DNA of 49,318 nucleotides, from NCBI RefSeq assembly GCF_034113385.1, contig NZ_JAXEXL010000001.1:1-49318 (forward strand), written 5' to 3'. This document shows, piece by piece, positions 7,247-15,348 of the stretch. How positions within the stretch are numbered: position 1 is the first letter of the stretch; each line of letters begins with the position of its first letter. The position numbers and the translations under genes are program-made. This DNA comes from Atopobium sp034113385. GTDB lineage: Bacteria; Actinomycetota; Coriobacteriia; Coriobacteriales; Atopobiaceae. Under the pieces are notes generated by a model. That model was not told the origin of the DNA, ran no database searches, and saw only the letters and a list, made by a program, of their open reading frames with translations.

Positions 7247-8200
7247 ATGTTGTATAACGCTATTAAAAAATGGCTGCTTAATAACAAGCCTGCCGCGATG
7301 TTTTTAACCCTTGTCGCAGTATATATTGGGTTTTTTATAATGCATGACAGGGCATCTAAAAATACGATACCAACAACGCTTACTACCTCTGAATATCAAG
7401 CGAATGCATCCATAGAGGAATTCAACAGAACGCATCACTATTCTAAACCGTCTGATACAGCTCGCAATGCCCGCTCTTTACCATCTTCTGAGCATCCCGA
7501 TGAGTTTCCCTGTACTCTTGATACATCCTATACCTATGGTGGCGTGTCTTTATCTATCGATAAAAGCTGGCAGGTATCTGAAGATGCCGGATATTATGCG
7601 TATCTAGAAACTCAGTCAGATAGTCCCGAAGTATTTACACAGGTCAATAAGATTACGATGTGTATTGCAACATGTACCCAGGATGAGACAGCAGACGCTA
7701 CAAATGCTGTTCAAAGATATACAAAAAATGAGGCATATTATAAGCCTACAACGTTTTCTCTCATTAAAAACTGGGAAAAAGACGGCGTTACGTATTCACA
7801 GTTCTTTACTCAAACAAAGGGTAAAACCGTTACTTCCCTTGAGGTTAGCTCCTGTGAATTGCGAATGTTTTTGGTGGGTCATGCCGCTAATGGCACTGGC
7901 TTTATTTTTGATATGACCATACACACAAATGCCCATCCCACAACAGTTTGGGAGTCTCACCAAGGTTCAGTGCAAAAAGTTATTGATGGTATTCGCTTTA
8001 ATCCATCGGCTATCATGCATGATTATTATCGAGAAGAATGCAAAATACGATACCCTTCCTTTGCGTATGATGCTGACCCAGCCTCTTTGTTTGAGGGGTA
8101 TGACAATGTAGATGATTTTGCGGATGATATGGTAGATAGTGGTGAATTTACAGACCGAGAAGATGCTGAGTATTTTTGGTACGACTATCATAACGATTAA
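7247..8200 (+). CDS. Membrane-anchored extracytoplasmic protein, unknown function
   Basis: I do not recognise this 317-residue protein. One hydrophobic helix near residues 14-33 (AAMFLTLVAVYIGFFIM) follows a short lysine-containing N-terminus, giving an uncleaved anchor with the body outside. The C-terminal 60 residues are very acidic (EGYDNVDDFADDMVDSGEF, then FWYDYHND) and recall the acidic repeats of surface-exposed host-interaction short-domain proteins. The ATG at 7247 has a GGGG ribosome site close by; a GTG at 7238 is in frame. It is monocistronic between two terminators and convergent with the LPXTG protein gene. Confidence 0.65.
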   Translation: MLYNAIKKWLLNNKPAAMFLTLVAVYIGFFIMHDRASKNTIPTTLTTSEYQANASIEEFNRTHHYSKPSDTARNARSLPSSEHPDEFPCTLDTSYTYGGVSLSIDKSWQVSEDAGYYAYLETQSDSPEVFTQVNKITMCIATCTQDETADATNAVQRYTKNEAYYKPTTFSLIKNWEKDGVTYSQFFTQTKGKTVTSLEVSSCELRMFLVGHAANGTGFIFDMTIHTNAHPTTVWESHQGSVQKVIDGIRFNPSAIMHDYYREECKIRYPSFAYDADPASLFEGYDNVDDFADDMVDSGEFTDREDAEYFWYDYHND

Positions 8201-8217
8201 ACATATTGGAAAAATAA

Positions 8218-8252
8218 GGAGCGGTGAAACGCTGTGTTCACCGCTCCTTTTT
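8218..8252. terminator. Bidirectional terminator, 7247-8200 versus LPXTG gene
   Basis: GGAGCGGTGAA pairs perfectly with TTCACCGCTCC (11 bp, 8-nt loop). Plus-strand read-out is TTTTT; minus-strand read-out is TTATTTTT, so it serves both convergent genes. Confidence 0.9.
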
Positions 8253-8298
8253 GTGATTCGATACTACTGCGTCCTGTGGCAGTGTTTGTTATGTCTTA

Positions 8299-9423
8299 TT
8301 AGAATAGGTCTTTAATACGAGACTTTCCAGCTAAAACAGCTCCAGCTACGACTGCTGCAGCACCGGCTGCAAGGGGAAGTGCAGTAGAGTTGGAATCACC
8401 CGTCTTGGGAAGCGCCTGCTTTTTAGCGCCTGTCTTAGGCTGGGCGGCCTTCTTAGGGGACTTTGTGGTGTTCTGCGTAGTCTTATTGTCCTTGTTGTCC
8501 TGAGAAGTATTGGGTTTGTTAGGACCTACGGGAGTAACAGGTTTGTTGGGGATGGGGGTAACCTGTGCCTGGATGTGGAGCGTTTTGGTGTCTGGGTCTT
8601 TAAGCGTTGTTGGCTCCCATACACTTATTTGAACGCCGTTATTATAATCAGCAGTGATATTCTCGGCGTTAGCATTTATAAATTGCCTATAGGTGCTATT
8701 GCCGCGTAGCTTACCATTTTCATAGGTAAAACCCGGGTTACGCCAGATATCGAGCGGAAGCATAGATACTCCGCTATAACCCATGTGCATAAATAAATCT
8801 TTGCCAGAAATACCAATATTGATGTCTCTTCCCGTGGTGTCCTGCTTGATGTCCCAAAGATTATTGGCATCTACCGTTGCAATCTCTTGGTTTTGGTCTA
8901 CGGTTGCCAAGGTGCCAACAAGCTTATTAGACCCGTTAACGCCTAATACATAAGTTTTACCCTGAGATTCGTAGCCCAGGGCAATTTTTTGCTGACCTAC
9001 TTGAACACCCTTTGAGCTTTTTACATAGACATTACGGCTTTTACCAGGAACAACTTCCTCTGTAAACGTTACCTTATGAGTAAATTGAGCGGTTACATCA
9101 TTGCCTTTATCATCCATAATGCTGAGGATTTTAACGGTATAGTCCTCACCATCTGGAAGGTTTGGTACCTGCACCTGCAGTTTGTCAAAGGGAAGTACTT
9201 GAGGTGCTGCCATAGGTTGATTGTCTTTATCAAAGACCCCAACAGATACGGCATAACCCTCGTACTTTTTGGCATCAGTTGGAGCTGCAATAGGAGTTGT
9301 TACTGCAGGAGAGCCAGTTGGAGTAGTGGGGGTATTTGCGAGTGCAGGGGTAACAGATCCTGCTGCAAGGAGCACGGTTAATGCACCTGATGTTGCAATC
9401 TTCAAGGCCTTCTTTTCTGACAT
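8299..9423 (-). CDS. LPXTG-anchored surface protein
   Basis: A 374-residue sortase substrate. It has a signal peptide of about 29 residues (lysines, then a hydrophobic core ending ALA-N). The body holds two or three beta-rich segments, then a Pro/Thr/Asn/Lys-rich stalk near residues 285-340. The C-terminus has LPKTG, a hydrophobic stretch (ALPLAAGAAAVVAGAVLAG) and a basic tail (KSRIKDLF), the classic cell-wall sorting signal. A degenerate QPKTG lies 12 residues before the real site. The ATG at 9423 has GAGGAG five bases upstream. No adhesin or enzyme domain was recognised, so the ligand is unknown. Confidence 0.85.
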   Translation of the reverse strand: MSEKKALKIATSGALTVLLAAGSVTPALANTPTTPTGSPAVTTPIAAPTDAKKYEGYAVSVGVFDKDNQPMAAPQVLPFDKLQVQVPNLPDGEDYTVKILSIMDDKGNDVTAQFTHKVTFTEEVVPGKSRNVYVKSSKGVQVGQQKIALGYESQGKTYVLGVNGSNKLVGTLATVDQNQEIATVDANNLWDIKQDTTGRDINIGISGKDLFMHMGYSGVSMLPLDIWRNPGFTYENGKLRGNSTYRQFINANAENITADYNNGVQISVWEPTTLKDPDTKTLHIQAQVTPIPNKPVTPVGPNKPNTSQDNKDNKTTQNTTKSPKKAAQPKTGAKKQALPKTGDSNSTALPLAAGAAAVVAGAVLAGKSRIKDLF

Positions 9424-9533
9424 GACATCTCCTCTTACCTAGACCTTTTACCGAGATACTACATTAGTTAGTTAACGGTAACATATTATGCCTATAAAGT
9501 TATCCATGAGTAACTATTTTCTTGGTAGTTTTA

Positions 9534-9560
9534 TAAAAAGAGACGGCGATATGCCGTCTC
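9534..9560 (-). terminator. Terminator of the 9628-10605 gene
   Basis: GAGACGGC pairs perfectly with GCCGTCTC around a 5-nt loop. On the minus strand the stem runs into TTTTTATAAAA. It ends the AT-rich gene upstream before the LPXTG gene starts. Confidence 0.8.
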
Positions 9561-9627
9561 GACTGTTGTATTTTGGTTATTCACTGTAAGTACTTAATTT
9601 GATTGGAAGTCAGCGTGGAGAGTTTTC

Positions 9628-10605
9628 TTAATTTTTTTTGATTTTATTCCTAAAAAAACTACTTCTTTGAATTGAATTGAAGTTATCAATAGTAATAACA
9701 GTACCAAAAAGAATTTTCAGTATTCCTATAAAAGCTACTATAACCAAGATGGGAAGTACACAATTGATAATTAGCATAATTACAAATGCTTCTAATAGTC
9801 GGTTGATGCAGGTTCTTGCTTGATCTAATAGATTTTTAGTCCCTTCTGTAATTTGTTGTCCTACATCGGCTACATGGTCTGGGATTGAAATAAAGAAATT
9901 CTTTGCATTTTCTATAGGATCGTCTGAAACTGCAGTCTCTTTGTTTTTAGTATTTTTTACTTGCGCATTCATATCTTGATTGACAGTAGTTGCGGCATCA
10001 ATACTTGTTTGATAAGTTGCTTCAATCATATCGGAGACACGAAGGCTTATTGGAATAATATTTATTACCACTATTCCAAAAAGTGCTAGTTTAAGTGCGG
10101 TAGTAAAAAGCATTGCAGCCCATTTTTGATTAGGATTCCATAGGTATAAGAAAAGGAGGAATCCTGCACTAGGAAGAATATATTTAAAACCAACTAGACT
10201 GAAAATCGTAATCAAATACTTTTCTAAATAAATTGCTCCAAGAATAATGCAAAATTTTTCGCCTAAATCAATTAGCTTTTCTGCAACGGGTTTTCCTGTA
10301 TCGTTAGGAATTAAGGAGATGAGTGCTCCCGTGCCCGTAGAAGTTGCAATGAGTAGTTCAGTAGTTTCAGCTTTTTTATCAAATTTTCTGAATTCATTAA
10401 TATAGGATTTAGGGTTAGAAAAAGTATCTGATTGCACTACAGAGAATATCATTGCTATAGGAAGTATCAACATTATTATATAGCGCACATATTTAAGGTT
10501 ATTTTTCTCAGTGGATTTAGGGAGTCTTGAGAGTCCAGTATCGTCAATTGAATTTTCGTACTCAAGCTCTTCAGACATTTGTCTAATTTTATTATTTTGG
10601 TTCAC
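9628..10605 (-). CDS. AT-rich multi-pass membrane protein, unknown function
   Basis: A 325-residue protein I cannot assign. Hydrophobic segments occur near residues 43-60, 130-150, 155-170, 180-200 and 280-310, separated by a hydrophilic, probably external region (about 200-270) rich in Asn, Lys and Asp. I place the start at GTG 10605 because GGAGG lies exactly five bases upstream; the ATG four codons earlier overlaps that site. Codon use is clearly more AT-rich (many AAT, ATA, AAA) than the flanking fsa, LPXTG and gldA genes, a sign of transfer. It is monocistronic with its own terminator and separates gldA from the rest of its pathway. Confidence 0.65.
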   Translation of the reverse strand: MNQNNKIRQMSEELEYENSIDDTGLSRLPKSTEKNNLKYVRYIIMLILPIAMIFSVVQSDTFSNPKSYINEFRKFDKKAETTELLIATSTGTGALISLIPNDTGKPVAEKLIDLGEKFCIILGAIYLEKYLITIFSLVGFKYILPSAGFLLFLYLWNPNQKWAAMLFTTALKLALFGIVVINIIPISLRVSDMIEATYQTSIDAATTVNQDMNAQVKNTKNKETAVSDDPIENAKNFFISIPDHVADVGQQITEGTKNLLDQARTCINRLLEAFVIMLIINCVLPILVIVAFIGILKILFGTVITIDNFNSIQRSSFFRNKIKKN

Positions 10606-10772
10606 GTAATCCTCCATTTATTAATGTAATCGTGCAGCTGAAGGATAGCATGCTGATACGGCATTCAATGTATATTTCTGTGTATTGTTGTAAATAAAGA
10701 CGTGAGTGGAAAATTGATTAAAACAATGCGATTCCTTATTACTATCACCTACACATTATTGTATAAACCTAG

Positions 10773-10850
10773 GCTAACTTTTAAATAATATTCAAACTTT
10801 TAGCAAAAGTATGCATGTTATATACATGATTTGTACTAAGCTATACATGC
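10773..10850 (+). promoter_or_regulatory. gldA control region with the shared operator element
   Basis: GCTAACTTTTAAA (10773-10785), 11 bases, CTTTTAGCAAAA (10797-10808) repeats the two-block element found at 423-460. Downstream, TATACATG occurs twice 21 bp apart (10821 and 10842), and CATGT-TATAT-ACATG forms an inverted repeat at about 10814-10828. The 282-bp spacer 10618-10899 holds no gene. The gldA ribosome site is GAGG at about 10891. Confidence 0.5.
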
Positions 10851-10899
10851 TAATTTTGTTTGCCATCAAGGAGCAAACAAATACTGAATAGAGGTTTGT

Positions 10900-11997
10900 A
10901 TGAAACTATTGCGTGCAATGCGTGAGCCCCTCAAGTATGTCCAAGGAAAACATGCGCTTCTTCACTTTGAGGAAGAGATGGGTTATATGGGGACTCGCTT
11001 TTTGTTTATATGCTCCAACAGTGGCTATAAGGCTTGCCATGATCAGATTGAGCAGAGTTTTGGTAATTCTGATAGCTATCGTCGCTATGAGATTTTTGGT
11101 GGCATTTCCAGCAAGGGTGAAATTGCAAAAATGCAGGCAATAGTAGAAGAGGACAACATCGATGCAGTGGTGGCAATCGGTGGTGGTTCTGCGGTAGATA
11201 CTGCCAAGGCAACCGCATACTACGCAGGTAAAAAGGTTGTTATTATTCCAACTGTCGCTGCAACAGATGCTCCTTGCACGGGCTTATCTGTTATCTATAA
11301 CGATGATGGTAGCTTTGATAAGTATCTCTTTTATCCAGAAAATCCCGCTGCAGTGCTCGTAGATACGCAAGTTATTGCAGATGCTCCTGTTCGCTTTTTG
11401 GTAGCAGGTATGGGCGATGCACTGGGTACTTATTTTGAAGGTCGTGCTTCCATCCGCACTGAGTCTCCTAGCCTTGAGGGTACAGGCATTACGCGTGCAG
11501 GTATGGCTCTAGCTGAGCTTTGTTATGAGACGCTGCGTGACTATAGCTCTCAGGCACTTGTTGCTTGTGAGAACAACGTAGTAACTCCTGCGCTCGAGAA
11601 TATCGTAGAGGCATGCGTCTATCTGTCTGGTGTTGGTGCAGATAACGTAAACTGTGCTGCTGCTCACTCTTTCTATAATGGCCTCACTTCTTTGGGTGGC
11701 CACAGTGCTCCTCATGGCTGTTGTGTAGCCTTTGGTACGTTAGTACAGCTTGTACTTGAGGGTGTAGATCAAGATGAGTTCTTAGATGTTCAAAGCTACT
11801 GCCTTGAGGTTGGTCTTCCCGTAACGCTTGAAGAGCTTGGTATAACTACTTCTGATCAAATCCAAAAGATTGCAGAGGCGGCTTGTGTTCCTGGTGAGAC
11901 TATCCACAATCTTGCTGGTGATGTAACTCCAGATGAGCTTTACGCTGCTATTGTTGCAACTGATGCAATGGGCAAGAAAGCTTTAGGCATCAACTAG
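10900..11997 (+). CDS. gldA: Glycerol dehydrogenase GldA (predicted hydroxyacetone reductase)
   Basis: A 365-residue iron/zinc-type NAD-dependent alcohol dehydrogenase. The NAD loop GGGSAVDTAKA is at residues 94-104. Metal ligands are Asp173 (GMGDALGTYFEGRA), His256 (AAAHSFYNGL) and His272 (HSAPHG), in the positions known for GldA. It interconverts glycerol and dihydroxyacetone in vitro. In the anhydroglycolysis pathway, GldA reduces hydroxyacetone to 1,2-propanediol and regenerates NAD. It lies 3.9 kb from fsa, but its leader shares a two-block motif with the PTS operon. A strong terminator follows, so it is monocistronic. Confidence 0.92.
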   Translation: MKLLRAMREPLKYVQGKHALLHFEEEMGYMGTRFLFICSNSGYKACHDQIEQSFGNSDSYRRYEIFGGISSKGEIAKMQAIVEEDNIDAVVAIGGGSAVDTAKATAYYAGKKVVIIPTVAATDAPCTGLSVIYNDDGSFDKYLFYPENPAAVLVDTQVIADAPVRFLVAGMGDALGTYFEGRASIRTESPSLEGTGITRAGMALAELCYETLRDYSSQALVACENNVVTPALENIVEACVYLSGVGADNVNCAAAHSFYNGLTSLGGHSAPHGCCVAFGTLVQLVLEGVDQDEFLDVQSYCLEVGLPVTLEELGITTSDQIQKIAEAACVPGETIHNLAGDVTPDELYAAIVATDAMGKKALGIN

Positions 11998-12049
11998 CTT
12001 TTCTTGAGCGTGTGCATCTGGTAGTAGGCATATGCGCGTCTTACGATAA

Positions 12050-12092
12050 GCCCTAGAGGTATGCATATCTTATGTATGCTTCTAGGGCTTTT
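12050..12092 (+). terminator. Terminator after gldA
   Basis: AAGCCCTAGA and TCTAGGGCTT form a perfect outer stem, extended inside by TATGCAT/ATGTATGC, and are followed by TTGTTG. It is a very stable hairpin. Confidence 0.85.
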
Positions 12093-12149
12093 GTTGTATC
12101 TAAACGATAACTCTTGCGCTTAAACTTTGACTACCGTTTAATTGACTGC

Positions 12150-14420
12150 ATGAAAAAACAGAACAAGCAAAAGAACAAGTCAGAACTTACGGCAAAAGAT
12201 ATTGTTATAAACAACGTCTTTACCTACTTTAATGCGATTTTTGCAGTCATTGCTGTACTTCTCATTATTGCAGGTAGTTATCGTAGTTTGACCTTTCTTC
12301 CCGTCGTAATTGCAAACTCACTTATTGGTATTGTGCAGCAGCTGCGTGCGCGTAGTGTGCTTAACAAACTGTCGCTCTTGTCGCGCTCTACCTATTGCGT
12401 CACACGCGATGGCAAGCAGCTGTCTCTTGCAAGTGAGGAGCTTTTAGCGGGAGACATTATTACCTTGGAAGCAGGCCAGCAGATTCCTGCAGATGCAACG
12501 GTGATTGATGGACTTATTGCCGCTAATGAATCTTTGCTTACGGGCGAGGCGGATGAGATTGAGAAAACGGCACAGGCGCAATTACTGTCTGGCAGTTTTG
12601 TTGTCTCTGGCAGCTGTACAGCACTTCTTACTCATGTAGGCGAGGACTGCTATGCGGCACGCTTGCAGGCAAAGGCCAAGGAGGTTCGCGAGAAACCCTC
12701 CGAGATGATTCATGATATTAACCTGATTGTTCGTATTGCAGGCATTGTTATTATCCCTATTGGTTGCCTTCTTTTTTATCAAGCATTCTTTGTTAACGGC
12801 TACCTGTTTAAAGCATCAGTTGAATCCATGGTTGGCGCCATTATTGGCATGATTCCTGAGGGTCTGTACTTGCTGGTTACCGTTGCCTTGGCGCTTTCTG
12901 CTCTGCGTTTGGCACAAAACAAAGTACTGCTTCATGACATGCGCAGTACAGAGACGCTTGCACGCATTGATGTTTTGTGTGTAGATAAAACCGGCACTAT
13001 TACTGATAACAATATGCAGGTAGTTGAGCTGTTTGACCAAGCTGGTACTACTGTTAAAGAGAAGAATGTTCCTGCTAGTGATTTGCTTGCTCGTTATGTG
13101 GCTACGGTTCCTGATGCCAATGCAACTATGGAAGCCGTTCGTGCTTGGCTACCTCAAGCAGCGGCTCTTGATGCCAGCACGGTGATGCCCTTCTCGTCAA
13201 AAAACAAATACTCGCAGGTTGATCTCACAGATAGGAGCGTGTTGCGCTTTGGTGCGCCTGAGTTTGTGTTGGATGCTCAGACTTATGCTGCTTGTGAGGC
13301 TGCCATAGCTCAGCGTGCAGCTCTTGGTCAACGTGTGTTGGTATTTGCTCAGGCTCAAGAAGAGGCAGCATATGAGCCACTTTTGTTTGTGAGTTTGATA
13401 AACGGTTTGCGTCCCAATGTTACCGAGACGTTTGCTTGGTTTGGCCAGCAAGAAGTTCGCGTTATGGTCATTTCTGGTGATAATCCGCAGACGGTTTCTA
13501 AGATTGCTTGTCAGGTAGAAATACCGCATGCAGATCAATATGTTAACGCTTCTGATTTAGCAGACGAGGACTTTGTAGACGCCGTATCAAAGTACACGGT
13601 GTTTGGTCGCGTTAAGCCAGAGCAAAAAAAGCAGATTGTAGAAGCACTTAAGGCTCAGGGCTTACGGGTAGCTATGACGGGCGATGGCGTCAACGATATT
13701 CTTGCTATGAAGGAAGCGGACTGCTCAATTGCTATGGGCACTGGTAGTGATGCTGCTCGTCAAGCGGCTCAAGTGGTTATTTTAGATGATGACTTTAGCC
13801 ACATGAAGCAAATCATTTCTGAGGGTAGACGAGACATTAACAATCTTTTGCGCTCCGCAACACTGTTTTTGTATAAGAATATCTTCTCTATGCTGTTGGC
13901 CACCTGCGCTATTTTATTTGCTTGGGTGTATCCGCTTAAGCCTTCGCAAGTGTCGCTTGTATCGATGTTTAATATTGGCGTACCTGCCTTTTTGCTGGCG
14001 ATGGAACAAAACAATAAAAAGCAGCATGGTAGGTTTATTTATGAGGCACTTGCGCGCGCCATCCCTGCAGCGCTTACCTCTTTTTGTGCGATTGCAGCCC
14101 TTGTTGCCCTTGCTCCGTGGGTAGGTGTTTCTCAGACGGACGTAGGAGTAGGAAGTACGTTTTTGCTGTCTGTTGCAGGCTTTATGGTGCTGTTTGAATT
14201 GAGCCGACCCTTTAACGCATGGCATACGTTTATCTTTGTAGGCTGTGTTGCAGGCTTTATTGGAACGGCAATCTTTTTGTCAGATCTCTTTGCAATTACG
14301 GCTATATCATGGGATGCGACAATCCTTACTAGTGTGATTGCTGGGGTTGAGGTAATTGCAATGCTGTGTTTGAATTGGTTTGGCGCTTTTGCACACAAGC
14401 ATTGTAAGTTTTTACAATAG
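12150..14420 (+). CDS. Cation-translocating P-type ATPase (HAD-IC)
   Basis: A 756-residue P-type ATPase pumping an unidentified cation at the membrane. Visible marks are the actuator TGEAD (TGE dephosphorylation motif), PEGL in helix M4 as in P2-type calcium pumps, the phosphorylated Asp in DKTGTIT (residue 279), and the hinge motif TGDGVND. C-terminal helices are M5-M10. The N-terminus is short, starting just before the first helix pair (KDIVINNVFTYFNAIFAV), as in the YoaB-like group of Firmicutes and Actinobacteria. Start choice is weak: ATG 12150 lacks a clear ribosome site, and an in-frame TTG exists at 12114. PEGL suggests calcium or a similar ion, but this is inference. Confidence 0.85.
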   Translation: MKKQNKQKNKSELTAKDIVINNVFTYFNAIFAVIAVLLIIAGSYRSLTFLPVVIANSLIGIVQQLRARSVLNKLSLLSRSTYCVTRDGKQLSLASEELLAGDIITLEAGQQIPADATVIDGLIAANESLLTGEADEIEKTAQAQLLSGSFVVSGSCTALLTHVGEDCYAARLQAKAKEVREKPSEMIHDINLIVRIAGIVIIPIGCLLFYQAFFVNGYLFKASVESMVGAIIGMIPEGLYLLVTVALALSALRLAQNKVLLHDMRSTETLARIDVLCVDKTGTITDNNMQVVELFDQAGTTVKEKNVPASDLLARYVATVPDANATMEAVRAWLPQAAALDASTVMPFSSKNKYSQVDLTDRSVLRFGAPEFVLDAQTYAACEAAIAQRAALGQRVLVFAQAQEEAAYEPLLFVSLINGLRPNVTETFAWFGQQEVRVMVISGDNPQTVSKIACQVEIPHADQYVNASDLADEDFVDAVSKYTVFGRVKPEQKKQIVEALKAQGLRVAMTGDGVNDILAMKEADCSIAMGTGSDAARQAAQVVILDDDFSHMKQIISEGRRDINNLLRSATLFLYKNIFSMLLATCAILFAWVYPLKPSQVSLVSMFNIGVPAFLLAMEQNNKKQHGRFIYEALARAIPAALTSFCAIAALVALAPWVGVSQTDVGVGSTFLLSVAGFMVLFELSRPFNAWHTFIFVGCVAGFIGTAIFLSDLFAITAISWDATILTSVIAGVEVIAMLCLNWFGAFAHKHCKFLQ

Positions 14421-14462
14421 GAGTTTATGTATGCACCTATCGTAAGCTTGTAAGAGCTTACG
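14401..14462 (+). other. Two hairpins between the P-type ATPase and ZIP genes
   Basis: ATTGTAA-GTTT-TTACAAT (14401-14418) covers the end of the ATPase gene, and CGTAAGCT-TGTAAG-AGCTTACG (14441-14462) lies in the spacer. Neither has a good T-tract. They may slow or partially terminate read-through, or mark a protein site. Confidence 0.35.
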
Positions 14463-14534
14463 CACACAAAGATACAGCACGTATACGGCTGCTTGTTTTT
14501 TGGAGAGAAAACAAGTGGTCGTTGTTTACATAGG

Positions 14535-15332
14535 ATGGAAAACAGCTTTATGAATATTGATGTCGTATCTGGGTTGCTTATCCCATTTGCCGGCACTACG
14601 CTTGGCGCAGCTATGGTCTTTTGTATGCGCAACCAGTTACGCGATTCTGTTACGCATGCACTTGAAGGTTTTGCTGCAGGTGTAATGGTTGCCGCCTCAT
14701 TTTTTAGTCTACTTGCACCTGCAATTGAGCAAAGCAACGACATGGGTTTGTTTGCCTTTGTCCCTGCTACACTAGGATTTTTGTGCGGTGCTGCGTTTTT
14801 GTTGTTGCTGGATACCGTGATTCCTCACTTACATATTGGCGAGAATGAACCAGAGGGCCCTAAAACCAATCTTAAGCGCACGACTACTATGGTGCTTGCC
14901 GTAACACTGCACAATATTCCTGAAGGCATGGCTGTTGGTGTTGTGTATGCAGGATGGGTGAGTGGTAGCGCAACCATTTCTTTGGCAGGGGCGTTTTCTT
15001 TGGCACTTGGTATTGCGATTCAAAACTTTCCCGAGGGAGCCATTATTTCTATGCCTTTACGTGCTGCTGGTCAGTCTAAACCAAAAGCGTTTGGTATGGG
15101 CATGCTCTCTGGCATTGTAGAGCCTCTTGCTGCTGCAGTAACTATTGTGGCAGCTCATCTCATTGTTCCTGTCTTGCCGTATTTGCTTGGCTTTGCTGCA
15201 GGAGCCATGATGTATGTAGTGGTAGAGGAGCTCATTCCAGAAATGAGCGCTGGTAAGCACTCAAATCTGGCTACAGTTATTTTTATGCTTGGCTTTGCCC
15301 TTATGATGATGCTAGATGTGGCATTGGGTTAG
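14535..15332 (+). CDS. ZIP-family metal transporter
   Basis: A 265-residue ZIP (ZupT/GufA-type) divalent metal importer, probably for zinc, iron or manganese. Helix IV carries the metal-binding HNIPEGMAVG motif and helix V carries NFPEGAII; both are diagnostic. The variable loop after helix III contains HLHIGENEPEG. About eight membrane segments are visible. The start is uncertain: ATG 14535 or ATG 14550, the latter giving the family-typical beginning MNIDVVSGLLIPFAGT. It lies downstream of the P-type ATPase on the same strand, so the two may act together in metal homeostasis. It is convergent with the threonine aldolase gene, 16 bp away. Confidence 0.85.
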   Translation: MENSFMNIDVVSGLLIPFAGTTLGAAMVFCMRNQLRDSVTHALEGFAAGVMVAASFFSLLAPAIEQSNDMGLFAFVPATLGFLCGAAFLLLLDTVIPHLHIGENEPEGPKTNLKRTTTMVLAVTLHNIPEGMAVGVVYAGWVSGSATISLAGAFSLALGIAIQNFPEGAIISMPLRAAGQSKPKAFGMGMLSGIVEPLAAAVTIVAAHLIVPVLPYLLGFAAGAMMYVVVEELIPEMSAGKHSNLATVIFMLGFALMMMLDVALG

Positions 15333-15348
15333 TGCGCTTGCCTAAACC

